DNA of 64,000 bases, from positions 156,833,545-156,897,544 of the forward strand of contig CM043950.1 of assembly GCA_014529385.2 (NCBI GenBank). Reading direction: 5' to 3'. The notes under the pieces are model-generated. The model was not told where the DNA came from. It saw only the letters and a program-made list of their open reading frames with translations, and did not search any database. Positions 20,926-30,639 of the stretch are shown here, piece by piece; the stretch's first letter is position 1, and each line of letters begins with the position of its first letter. Source of the DNA: Adiantum capillus-veneris (taxonomy: Eukaryota > Streptophyta > Polypodiopsida > Polypodiales > Pteridaceae). The translations under genes were made by a program, and so were the position numbers.

Positions 20926-22840
20926 AGGTTAGATTTATCTAATGATTGTGTGTCATGTGTAAAGTAATACTTTCACTGGAGGCAATTAAGGTATATTAAA
21001 TCTTGCTTTGTGAAGAGGTATTCTCACACCTAGAAGAGATTTAGATAAGTAGTGAATTATGATTGCCTACCATGTGTAGAGTTACACTTACACTTGGAGG
21101 TAATTTATGTAGTATTTTTAAAGATATATTTCTTTGTGTAGAGTTTACTCACACTTGGGAAGTTATTGAGATAGATCAAGTGTTTTTCTTAATCATGATT
21201 CATGTATAGAGTAAAAGTTCACACTTGGAAAAACAAAATCGGTATTTGAATTTAAAGAGGTTGAAAATCTATGTTTTTTCAAAACGATAGCGAATATAAT
21301 AATGTAAATGGTATGAGAGTTTGATTTAGATGTGTATTTAGTAAATAAAGTTGTTTGAGTTTGTAGATTTTAAGAAGATGGTGAAAGAATATGAGTGGAG
21401 CTATGTAGATAAATTGGTCAGTGGAAAGACTACATCAAAGTTGAGGTTAAGACCTGCGGCCATAATTTTAGTGGAAATGCACACACGATAAAAGAACATA
21501 TGTTTTTGAAATTCCTAGAAACATGGTAGCTTGCAAAACCCCCCTAGAGGTATTGAAGAATAATTGCTTGAGTGGGCGCTTAGGGCAAAGAGAGTACATC
21601 TTGAGGGGGGAAAAAGTGGTCCCAAAATGATGGCTCCATCTATGGCTAGGGACGTGGAGATGACACTCAAGAATGATCAAAACTCTCCATCAATCCGTGC
21701 TTATAATCAAGGAGGGTGTCATTCATCCTTTATCAGGGCTTGTAGCTCTAATCCCACCGCAATCTCTGCTAGCATAAACCGAAGTGAAGCATGGATTGCA
21801 GGAGAACCTGCACCAAGTGGTTCTACTTTGCTGCATCAGGAATTTGATAAACAATGGCTTCTTGAACTCCATCTTATGTGGACACAAGAATTTGATGCAT
21901 GTGAATTCCTTTTAACGTCATTCAAAATCCTATCTTCGATCAAATATTCTTTAATGAGCACATCAAAGAAGTGTTTTGTGGTACCTAATTATAATAAGAA
22001 GTGTACAGAATATTTAAATAGAGTGAAAGCTAAATTAGAAAATATTTTAAAGCACACAACTCTTTATTATGTACCACAATTTGGATGCACAATCGCTCTA
22101 GATGGTTGAACATATTGTTAGAAGAAACCATTGATTAATGTGATGTTGATTTGTCCAAGAGGATCCATCTTTCTTGAAGCGATCAACACATCCTTGAAAG
22201 AGAAAATTAGTAGATATCTTGCTGGTGTATATGAGCGTTCACTTAGAAGAGTAGGGGGGCCTAAAAATGTGATAGACATTGTCACAAATAATGCATCTTG
22301 CTACAGAGTAGCTGGGAAAGTAAGTGAAGTAGAGTATCCAAAAATTACATGGGTTTCATGTGCTACCCACACTGTAAATCTGCTCTTGAAGGACTTTGGA
22401 AAAGTTACTTTTGTTAAGAAAACTCTTCTAGATACAAACCACTTGGTGAATTTTATAAGACTAGAGCATTTTTTTTCCTACGCTCTGTGTAGAAAAAAGT
22501 CCCCAACCAAAAATTTACAGATTTTATGTGTGACCCATGTTGTGACAGCGTATTACGTTCTTTCTACACTACAATAGGTTAAAGCAGCCCTTGTTGAAAC
22601 AGTGGCAGATAGAAGATGGAACATTTGGCTTAATAAATATCCCAAGTATGAACCTGCTAGTACTGCTTCCAAATGCTACCAACTTGTAAAATTTTCTTTT
22701 TCTTGGAGAAATGTAGACAAATTTTTTACTTTCACAGAGCCCTTCACTCATCTGATATGATTAGTGGAAAAAAAAGGCTCTATAGCAAGTCGTAGTGCCA
22801 TACAAAGTCATTAGGAAGCTACAAAGGTAATGGAAGGATT
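20926..22840 (+). mobile_element. hAT transposon remnant, copy A
   Basis: Inverted subterminal repeat block (20926-21240) followed by a decayed BED/DUF659 transposase (21378-22840). The segment 20926-22570 is the reverse complement of parts of 23590-27330. Short terminal inverted repeats and target duplications could not be fixed. Confidence 0.8.
21378..22840 (+). pseudogene. hAT transposase (BED finger, DUF659), copy A
   Basis: Begins MVKEYEWSYVDKLVSG. The BED-type zinc finger region around 21454-21530 (CGHNFSG..IKEH) lies in another frame, showing frameshifts. The open segment 21564-22109 ends just before the DUF659 signature, whose first tryptophan codon is now TGA (22107-22109), with TAG at 22119. 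Then 22131-22577 reads INVMLICPRGSIFLEAI, VDIVTNNAS-like VIDIVTNNASC, and WVSCATHTVNLLLKDFGKV, the usual hAT block order. Stops at 22575, about 22758 and about 22812 break the continuation. No C-terminal dimerisation domain was recognised. The family moves DNA by cut and paste; this copy is dead. Confidence 0.85.
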
Positions 22841-23585
22841 TGGATTCCTAAGTCTTCCAATTCTTCTAGTCAAAATTTGAATTTCAACAGCCAACTGAGG
22901 TCTACAACAACATCAAAGACTCCTTTCAAACATGCCTAACTGGGAAATAAAATGGACAATGTAGTCTTCACAATAAAAGAAAGTCAACCACCTACACATG
23001 GATGGAGATTCAGAGCTGATTAAGCAGATATGACAAAAGAAACCTTCAATGCCAACTTAGTCCTTCGCAAATCCACTCTTTGAGTATCCAATCTTACTTT
23101 TACCATAAAGAAATGTTTGTAGTAAGCTCAAGAATGTGAAAATTCAAGTCACCAGGGTGCAAAAAACTCTCTTTGGCATAGTCAAGTTGGGTTCTTGAGT
23201 CGAGAAATGAGAAAAGTGTCAGTCCCAAATCTTCAAGTCTTATTAAACTTTGTGCTAGGAGCTGTAGGTATTAGGCTTATGCTCAAGCTAGAATAGTTGA
23301 ACATATCTAAGTTGTATATTTATGCTAGATGAGATGAGCATAAGTGTTGTCACCTATTAACTTAATCATGGTGGAATGATGTAGAGTCCAACACTCATGC
23401 ACAGTGCACGGTAAGATGAGAGCACATATCCTCAACAATGAAACCCTTCCTAAAGGGGTACCAACTTGTAAATCCATGTCATATGATTTTATAACTGCAC
23501 CTTCTTTTTTAAGAACCTCTCAAAAATTTTATTGCATAGCATAGGTTTTTCAATGCATTTTTGTGTATGCATATAGGATGTCCCA
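22841..23585. other. Spacer between hAT copies A and B
   Basis: No coding family or repeat recognised. It may contain decayed hAT 3' sequence. Confidence 0.4.
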
Positions 23586-23794
23586 TCATTGGACATATGC
23601 ATTAGATACTCTTTTTAGCCTTTTATGCGCCAAACGGGTCACACAAAAAATCTGTAAATTTTTGGTTAGGAACTTTGTTCTAAATAGAGCGTAAGAAAAT
23701 GAATGCTCCCTTATAAACTTCACCACGTGGTTTGCATCTAGAGGAGTTTTCTTAACAGAAGGAACTATTCCAAAGTTCTTGAGGAGCAAATTAA

Positions 23795-24392
23795 CACTAG
23801 TTTTATAAAAAATCAGCCACTTTTGTGGCCTGTTGAAACTTTTGTAAAAAACTTCTCAACACTATGTTAGTTATATAAATAGAAAATGGTTTCAGGGAAT
23901 TATGACCAACACTTACTATGAATTGATAAAAAATAATACAAAGCTAATTGAACATCTAAAGGTGTCTTTCCATTGCCATCTTCTACAACTAATTTGTGCG
24001 GATGGACTAAATTTTTTTTGAAAGTAAATCAAATCATTGTTAAGCAGGCCCAAACTTCTTTGAAAAATCTCTCAATAGGTATGTGATAGATGTACCAAGC
24101 TTTTTTAATCCATATACAAAGACTGCCGCACATTTTTTACTTCTCCAAATTAAGTGTTGAAGTGTAGTTTTACGTAAAATTTACTAAGTTTAGAAAAGTG
24201 ATTTTTTTATTTTTGAGTTTTTCATGTAGATTGTGTCTTGAGAAACATTTTTCATATATTCTTGAACCCATAATTAAGAAGTTTCATGAGATTTTGATGT
24301 CATATACAAAAGTTATGTTTCATTTACTAGAATCCTGATGTGAGCCATTTTTGTGGCTCCAACCAGTTTTGTGGCTCATTACAAGTCTAGTG
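23795..24392. mobile_element. Small TIR element inside hAT copy B
   Basis: 598 bp, starting CACTAGTTTTATAA..AGCCAC and ending with the reverse complement of CACTAGACTTGTAATGAGCCAC, giving about 22-bp imperfect terminal inverted repeats beginning CACTAG. TTTTGTGGC repeats occur near both ends. No coding sequence. Ends starting CACTA suggest a CACTA-type MITE, but a clear 3-bp target duplication is not seen. Confidence 0.65.
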
Positions 24393-24487
24393 TTTGGGTA
24401 GCACATGGAACCCATGTAATCTTTGGATACTTTGCTTCAATGGATTTTGTAAGCTGCTTTCTAGTTAGATGCATTATTTGTGAAAAT

Positions 24488-26070
24488 TTCTAATGTAACA
24501 TTTAATGGCCTAATAACTTGTGTGTAGCGGAAATTAGCATGAACATAGTGGGTATTTCATTAGAATAGATTCCTAATGAGAATTACAAGAGTGCTCGGGT
24601 GGAGAGAGAAACAAAAAGTATAACACCTAGTTAGATAGCATCAACAATACTTTCAAAAGAGAGAGAAATTAAGCTATTGACAACAGTTGAGGACCAGATT
24701 TGCATGGAGCCGGTCCCCCCTCCAAAAGGCCTTGCATTATGGTTTCTCCCATCAAGAGAGACATTGTACAATACAATTCTTTGTGTTCCTACAAGACTAG
24801 CTAGTGCAATGAAGATGAAAGCTTCATGCACTAAGCAAAACACTTAACAAACACAACTTTAATTATCCCCGTTCTCAGACCCAAGACCTCACACACCTTT
24901 GAAGATGGTGAGAGCTAACAGGGTATGAGAGTAGATTGAGAGGAAGAAGGAGTATCTTACGAGAAATATGTACATCTCCTCACATAATCACTCATATTAG
25001 CATAGCTTTAGCTTAGTAATTAGCTTGGTAGAGGAGATGAGCATGCATTGAAGCTTGGCTCTTGGTTGGATTTGCATCCACATGCCAAGAGAATGTTGAT
25101 GTAGGCTTCTATCTCACAAGCTTGGAGTAGGTGATGAGCTCTCCATTAAAGCTTGGGAAGAGATAGTCTTCTTTGCTTCACACATAGACTGTGTGTGAGT
25201 GTGTGTGTGATAATGCCTTGCAAAAATTAGCCCCCTCTCTCTCTTGGGCGAGCCCTCTTGCTATTTGCTCTTGCTGAAGCCTCATTGGCCCTCCCCAAGT
25301 CAAGCCAATCACCATTAAGCAACATAAGTGATAGCCTTTTGACATGTGTCCCCCTTTCCCCTTTTGTGAGAGCTTTAGGTAATTAAATAATTAAACTAAA
25401 CTCTCATTGGACCCCTTTGCCTCCTGGCCAATAAGAATCAGGCAAGCCATTGGGCTCCTGAATGCTCATTGCACCCCATGGGAGACTGCCCAATAGTCTT
25501 CTAGGAGACTTAATTCTCATTGGTTTCTTTTATTAAATGTTTTTAAACTAATTAAACTAGATTTACTCTCGCTTAATTCTCATTGGTCCACTTCAAGGGT
25601 CATCCAATAGAAACTGGGCACACCTTGTGGGCATCTGGCCTAGGGAGCTGACATGTGTCCCTCATTCCCTTTGTGTAAAGGGAGCCTGTGTGTGTGTGTG
25701 TGTGTGGCTTTCTCTCTCATCCCCTAGAAGAAGGGATCGCCCCCTCCCATGTAGGGATATGCATTGACTTTGGAGAGCACACAAAGCATCCAATTCCCCC
25801 TAAGCGTTAACTGTTTGGACACAACCTTTGAATTTTGGAACCTTAGCATTTTGGAAGTCTTAATGGGCTGAACCTTAGGGTTTTTTTAGCCCATTGTTGC
25901 ACATGGCTCTTTTGCAGATGGCACCCCCTTTGGATCCCTTTTTTCCCTCCTTTGGTTCCCTACTGTGGCCGGTCTGCTAGCTTAACCAATATTCTAGCCT
26001 GTTCTCCCCTCGCACTTCCCCACATTAAATGATCAGTTTAATATGAGAAAATCATTTAGGAGAATTAGAT
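24488..26070. mobile_element. 1.58-kb insertion of unknown type inside hAT copy B
   Basis: The hAT homology stops after GCATTATTTGTGA and resumes at TTATTATGACAATGTCTGTCAC, which in copy A are adjacent. An approximate 8-9-bp duplication (TATTTGTGA versus TATTATGA) flanks it. No convincing ORF. It includes GT runs and five CTCATTGG words at 25280-25590. Confidence 0.55.
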
Positions 26071-27059
26071 ATTGATTATTATGACAATGTCTGTCACAAT
26101 TTTAGGCCCCCCTGCTCTTCTGAGCGAATGCTCATATACACCAACAAGATATCCACTAGTTTTCTCTTTCAATGATGTGTTGATCGCTTTAAGAAATATT
26201 GATCCTCTTGGACAAATCAACATCACATCAATCATTGGTTTCTTCTGACAATTTGTCCAACCATCTAGAGCGATTGTGCATCCAAACTATGACACATAAT
26301 CAATAGTTGTGTGCTTTAAAATATCCTCTCTATAGCTTTCACTTTATCTAAATATTTTGTACGCTTCTTATTATAATCATGTACCACAAAACCCTTCTCC
26401 GATGTGCTCATTAAAGAATCTTTGAAGATAGATTTTGAATGACGTTAAAAGGAATTACACATGCAACAAATGCTTGTGTCCACATAAGAGGGAGTCCAAG
26501 CAACCATTGTTTATCAAATGCCTGCAGTTTCTCCTCCATTCAATGCTTCACTTCGGCTTATGTAAGCAGAGCTTGTGGTGGGATTAGAGCTACAAGCCCC
26601 AACAAAGGATGAATGATACCCTCCTTGATTATAAGCATCGAGGGAGGGTTTTGATCATTCTCGAGTGTCGGGACCACCCTTTTTTTCCTCAAGATGAAGA
26701 TGTACTTTCTTTGCCCTCAATGTCCACTCAGGAAATATTCTTCAATACCTCTAGGGGGGTTTTTGCAAGCTGCCACATTTCCAGGAATTTTGAACACATG
26801 TTCTTTTGTCCTATGTGCATTCTGCTAGAATTATGACCGCAGGTCTTACACCTCAACTTTGATGTAGTCTTTCCACACTGGCCAATTCATCTACATAGCT
26901 CCATTCATATCCTTTCACCATCTTCTTAAGATCTGCAAACTCAAATAACACTATTTATTAAATACACATCTAAAAACAAACTCTCATACCATTTACATTA
27001 CTATATTCACTATCGTTTTCAAAAACACATAGATTTTGAGCCTTTTTAAATTATTTAAA

Positions 27060-27500
27060 AATAAATAAAAATCAAGTGTGAACTTTCACTCTATATGTGA
27101 GTCATGATTTTTAAAAAATCGCTTAATCTATCTCAATAACCTCCAAGTGTGAGTGTAACTCTACACATGGCAGGCAATTATAATTCAATACTTATCTAAA
27201 TCTCCTCTAGGTTTGAGAAAACCTCTACACAAAGCAAGAGATTATTATTTAATCTATTTAAATTGCCTCCAATGTGAGTATTACTCTACACATAAAACAA
27301 TCATTAGATAAATTTAAGGTAAGTTTGTACCAAGTATGAATATAGTTCAACACAAAGCAAGTAGCTATTAACTTTACATTCCAAAATCACTTTTAAGTGT
27401 GAGTTTTCTCTACTCAAAGTAAGCAATCACTAACCACTTTACTTAATTAACCTCCTAGTGTGAGACATACTTCACACAAAACAGGTAAATTTTAAACTGA
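27060..27500. repeat. Subterminal repeat block of the hAT family, copy B
   Basis: Same CCAAGTGTGAG / CTACACAAAGCAAG units as 18020-18520, same direction. Confidence 0.75.
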
Positions 27501-28516
27501 AAACTCCATAACCTAAAAAAGGTTACATTTAATAAATTTAACTTTTTACCCTAAGCTCTGCCTATTTTAAGCTCATCTAAAGATGAGGCAAGAAGGAAGA
27601 AAGAGAGCTCAAATAGAGTGAGGAAAATAATCCATTTTCACGTATACCGATGACTATATTTCGATCAAAATTTGTACGATACGATGCGCAGTAATATGTG
27701 GAGATAGCAAATAGAGAATGGAGGGGGCGGAGGGTTACTTCATAAATCTTTCTTGTTTAGTTCACTCAAAGGTAAACTAGGTTTTCTTCGGTTTAAGTTA
27801 GGTAGTTAGTTGAGTTTTATGGCATTATTCCATAGGCCTTGAATATAGCGCATAAGAATTTTCCATCAGTAGAATTGATTGACTATTTTATAGCTTCTAT
27901 ATTCTCCATGTTTACCACATCAATAATTGCCCTTCAATATAGAGCATATAAAATTACCAGCAATAGGATTTATTGAGTATTTTATAACTCCTCTTTTCTC
28001 CCATATTTGGTATTTTCTCTTGTATTGGATGCTTAGAGACAAACTTTGCAACTTGCCCTTTTCCCTAAACAACAAGTTAGAGTAGCCTAGATTACAAAAG
28101 TACCCTAAATTACCTTTTGGGCAGTCGACCAAATCGACATTTCTTCCCAAGATACAACCCCCAATCAATTCCAGCCTTTCATCGCACCTCCTACTGGGGC
28201 CTAGACGTGCCCTTGTCACTTAGTCATGAGGCGTGGTGCAGACTCCAAACTCCGGAGATTACAGGGACACACCGCACCACTTACCATATAGAACATGCAG
28301 AGGCACACTTGGAATAGTTATTTTAGTTGATTGTTGAGTTACATATTTATTTCGTCAACTGTGAAGAGCATCTTATCCACGCGTTCCTTTAAGGTGCACT
28401 CTACATTTAGTTCGTTGTTTTGAACGAAACACGGTTACACGGCTCTATATTGATAGTGCATATTGTTAGTAGTATTAATCTATGTGTCTATCCAAAGGAG
28501 CAAACTTCTCTCTCAG

Positions 28517-28641
28517 AGATGGGTTCAAGAGCAGTGGAATGGGTTCAAGAGATGACTGAAGAAGTCTACAATCTGGGCAAGAAGTACGAAGAAGCATTTA
28601 GCTTTGTGGCTCAGCTTCAGGCTGAGATTGACAATATCTAA
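28517..28641 (+). CDS. Possible terminal exon, short coiled-coil peptide
   Basis: A pyrimidine-rich tract ending CTTCTCTCTCAG is followed by a 41-codon open segment (MGSRAVEWVQEMTEEVYNLG to AEIDNI, then TAA). The composition is strongly amphipathic and coiled-coil-like (EEVYNLGKKYEEAF..LQAEIDNI), unlike repeat translation. T-rich sequence resembling a 3' UTR follows. Upstream lies the end of hAT copy B, so earlier exons, if any, would be far upstream or lost. Protein family not recognised. Alternatives: processed fragment of a host gene or chance ORF. Confidence 0.35.
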
Positions 28642-29072
28642 GGACTATGTAGGCTGCTTTCTTTAGAGTTAGACAGTATGAAACTTTGCTTATGATTATG
28701 GTGTTATCCCTTGGATGTATCTAACTCTTTACCCCTTCCATGGGTGATCATATGTAATTTTGCTTCTCTCTTATAAATTCATAAATTCAAAGCATGTATT
28801 TGGTATAAAATAAAAACTTCTCTCAAAGCTTCCTCGGACCTCAAGGTTAACGAAGTTGACAGCCTTCTTATTGGGAGGCCCGTCTACATATTCGATAGCT
28901 ATGCCTTAGCTCCACACGTTTAAGCTGCTGAGAGAGAGTATACAGAAGAAAGCATCAATGCAAATTAGCCAAAAAAGTAGTACAGTGATCGAGCATGCAG
29001 GAATCTAACTACAAATGACCACAAGTGAAGAGAAGAGCGTGTGCTGCAGGTCCAATATACGGGCGACGTTGA

Positions 29073-29423
29073 TCAGACGCAGCTTCCGTTGTTGCCGAAG
29101 ATGATGCGGGCGATGTTGATGCTGAGGCCAGGGCAGGTGGTGAGGGAGAGGTTGGGCAAGGTTAGCTTCACACATAGGCAGATTGCGTTGGGGCCCAATC
29201 CCACGCCCAGGAGGTTCGCGGTGGAGAGAGCGTTGCAGCAGACGGGGGTAAGCACTGGGGCGAGGGAGGGGAAGAGAGTCAGAGCCTGGCAGGCCGGCAC
29301 CAGGTTCAGCAGGGGCGTGCACTGTAGTGCCGGATGAGGCGGCTGCGCTGCGACACCACTCAGTCCCGCCATCGCCACCATCAGCACCAGTAGCACTGCG
29401 ATCATGCTCTTGGTGGCAGCCAT
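29073..29423 (-). CDS. Secreted lipid-transfer-like protein (eight-cysteine motif)
   Basis: A 116-residue single-exon ORF. Residues 1-26 form a signal peptide (hydrophobic run MIAVLLVLMVAMAGLSG, likely cleavage after VAA at 26), giving a mature protein of about 90 residues that would enter the secretory pathway. Cysteines lie at 35, 45, 62, 63, 82, 84, 97 and 115, spacing C-9-C-16-CC-18-C-1-C-12-C-17-C, the plant LTP/2S-albumin/hybrid-proline superfamily pattern with four disulphides around a hydrophobic cavity. No glycosylphosphatidylinositol-type tail is visible. Members bind or carry lipids in cuticle, pollen wall, defence or signalling; which applies cannot be told. Coding GC is far higher than the flanks. 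A TATA box and (CT)n leader precede it, and the start context GGGATGG is good. This is the only intact host-type gene in the window. Confidence 0.88.
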   Translation of the reverse strand: MAATKSMIAVLLVLMVAMAGLSGVAAQPPHPALQCTPLLNLVPACQALTLFPSLAPVLTPVCCNALSTANLLGVGLGPNAICLCVKLTLPNLSLTTCPGLSINIARIIFGNNGSCV

Positions 29424-29431
29424 CCCTCTAT

Positions 29432-29455
29432 TCTCTCTCTCTCTCTCTCTCTCTC
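29432..29455 (-). repeat. (CT)n tract in the probable 5' leader of the LTP-like gene
   Basis: 24-bp CT/GA tract 9 bp upstream of the ATG, between start codon and TATA box. GA/CT leaders are common in plant transcripts and can affect expression (family knowledge). Confidence 0.7.
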
Positions 29456-29492
29456 GTATTCACGATGTCTATTTTCCACTGTAGCTATCAGG

Positions 29493-29503
29493 TTAATATA
29501 TAG
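29493..29503 (-). promoter_or_regulatory. TATA box of the LTP-like gene
   Basis: Minus-strand CTATATATTAA about 70 bp upstream of the ATG. The predicted transcription start is about 29465, giving a 40-base leader with the CT tract. Confidence 0.65.
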
Positions 29504-29561
29504 CCGCGGACTCCTGAGCCAGTTTGTAGCAAGCAAGTTGATGCGAAGACGACGGACGACG

Positions 29562-29631
29562 ACGTGGGCCCTGCCCAATACGTCTTCGACTACGATTACC
29601 AATACATACTACTGCGAGTAAACGTGGGCCC
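29562..29631. promoter_or_regulatory. Two ACGTGGGCCC boxes upstream of the LTP-like gene
   Basis: Identical 10-mers at 29562-29571 and 29622-29631, 60 bp apart, combine an ACGT bZIP core with a TGGGCC site-II core. They lie within 60-140 bp upstream of the TATA box. Confidence 0.45.
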
Positions 29632-29666
29632 CTGATTACCAATACATACGATTACCAATACATACT
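29592..29666. repeat. GATTACCAATACATAC repeat, three copies
   Basis: Copies near 29594, 29634 and 29650 surround the second ACGTGGGCCC box. A (GA)n tract follows at 29694-29730. Confidence 0.75.
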
Positions 29667-29689
29667 ATGCGAGCAGTGGTTCGACTGAC

Positions 29690-29734
<45 letters not shown>

Positions 29735-29924
29735 TCTGACAGTCTGTTTCTCTGAGCCTCCGCCGCGTCCCAAGTTGCCTCACTTGTGCTGGAGTGTTCT
29801 GTCTTCTTCTTCTTCGCTCCGGTCTACCCTATCCTGCAGGTCCGCCATTTCTAATTATAATACTATTAATTACATTTCCGTTAAGCATTTTCAACAATAT
29901 CTACCCTATCTAGTGATTCTAATT

Positions 29925-30186
29925 TTTTATTTTTTATTTTTTATTTTTTGGTTTTTGAGAGAGTAGAACTTTGAAATTACAACACACACACCCAACCCCC
30001 GTAGGTGGAGGCAATCCGACTCTTAAGGTGAGTCATCCCAGCCGGGTTTGGGTGGCCAATCCATCATTTGGACTAGGGGAACAGCCCCTAAGGGCTACAT
30101 GTCATACGAGCTGTCAAGGGGGTTTGAACCCAAGACCTTTGACACAAGGGTCTCTTGCTCTACCAACTGAGCTAGCTCTCGTTGAC
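29925..30186 (-). mobile_element. tRNA-derived SINE, full length
   Basis: A perfect 13-bp target duplication, AGTGATTCTAATT, lies at 29912-29924 and 30187-30199. On the minus strand the 262-bp element starts GTCAACGAGAGC and has A box TAGCTCAGTTGG (30174-30163) and B box GGTTCAAACCC (30130-30120), both RNA polymerase III promoter parts. It ends in an A-rich tail (plus-strand T-rich 29925-29957). The tRNA-like head does not fold as a real tRNA because the T stem is unpaired. It would be mobilised by a LINE. Confidence 0.93.
30120..30174 (-). promoter_or_regulatory. Internal Pol III promoter of the SINE
   Basis: B box at 30120-30130 and A box at 30163-30174, 32 bp apart, as in tRNA genes. Confidence 0.88.
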
Positions 30187-30199
30187 AGTGATTCTAATT

Positions 30200-30639
30200 C
30201 TTGTACCCACAACCCTTTGAAAGTTCAAGTGACCGATGGGGTGATATTTTTTAAACCCTTCTCTACGGTAGGCCCTCTCTAATGCAACAGTTGTTTGCCT
30301 TCCCCATCTTCACTCTCATGCTTCCTTCATGCGTGAAATAGTTAGAATGCACTAACCTTTCCACCTTGTGGTAAATCATGCTTGGGGTAACATTGATGGT
30401 AGTACACACGGTTGGACAACGGAGACCTCCGTTATTACATGAGAATCCCCCCCCCCCCCGCCCCCCCTCCCCCTCCCCACTTTGTACAAGCTCACGTCTC
30501 AAGTGATCATAAGTGTCGGCACCCCATTCTTGGGTCCTCATTTTCCCTCTCTTTAATCAATTCAAAAGACATTTGTGGTAAAAAAATTAATGAGATCATT
30601 TTGTGTCTCTTTCATCAATTCAAAAGACACTGGTCGTAT
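30200..30639. other. Spacer with C-rich tract
   Basis: 30448-30478 is almost all C. CAATTCAAAAGACA occurs twice (30559 and 30612). No gene. Confidence 0.5.

Larger units (their letters stand above)
23590..26921 (-). pseudogene. hAT transposase (BED, DUF659), copy B, interrupted
   Basis: The start at 26921 matches copy A's 21378. The BED remnant is near 26840, the DUF659 segment runs to 26079, a 92-bp piece matching copy A 22290-22385 lies at 24393-24485, and the piece with LKNFGIVPSVKKTPLDANHVV lies at 23794-23590. Frameshifts and stops are scattered. The interruptions at 23795-24392 and about 24488-26070 are later insertions, since the flanks rejoin in copy A. Confidence 0.8.
23590..28414 (-). 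mobile_element. hAT transposon remnant, copy B, with two nested insertions
   Basis: Inverted relative to copy A. Reading right to left: outer region (28414-27500) shared with copy C, subterminal repeat block (27500-27060), transposase start (26921) to about 26079, insertion 2, transposase 24485-24393, insertion 1, transposase 23794-23590. Comparison with copy A gives the breakpoints. Confidence 0.78.

Noticed and set aside
29005-29337. ORFs of 105 and 98 codons overlapping the LTP-like gene
   Set aside because: Shadows in other frames of a GC-rich gene; no signal peptide plus cysteine pattern.
30120-30190. Possible tRNA gene on minus strand
   Set aside because: A and B boxes are present but the T stem does not pair and an acceptor stem is missing; the flanking 13-bp duplication and A-rich tail show a SINE.
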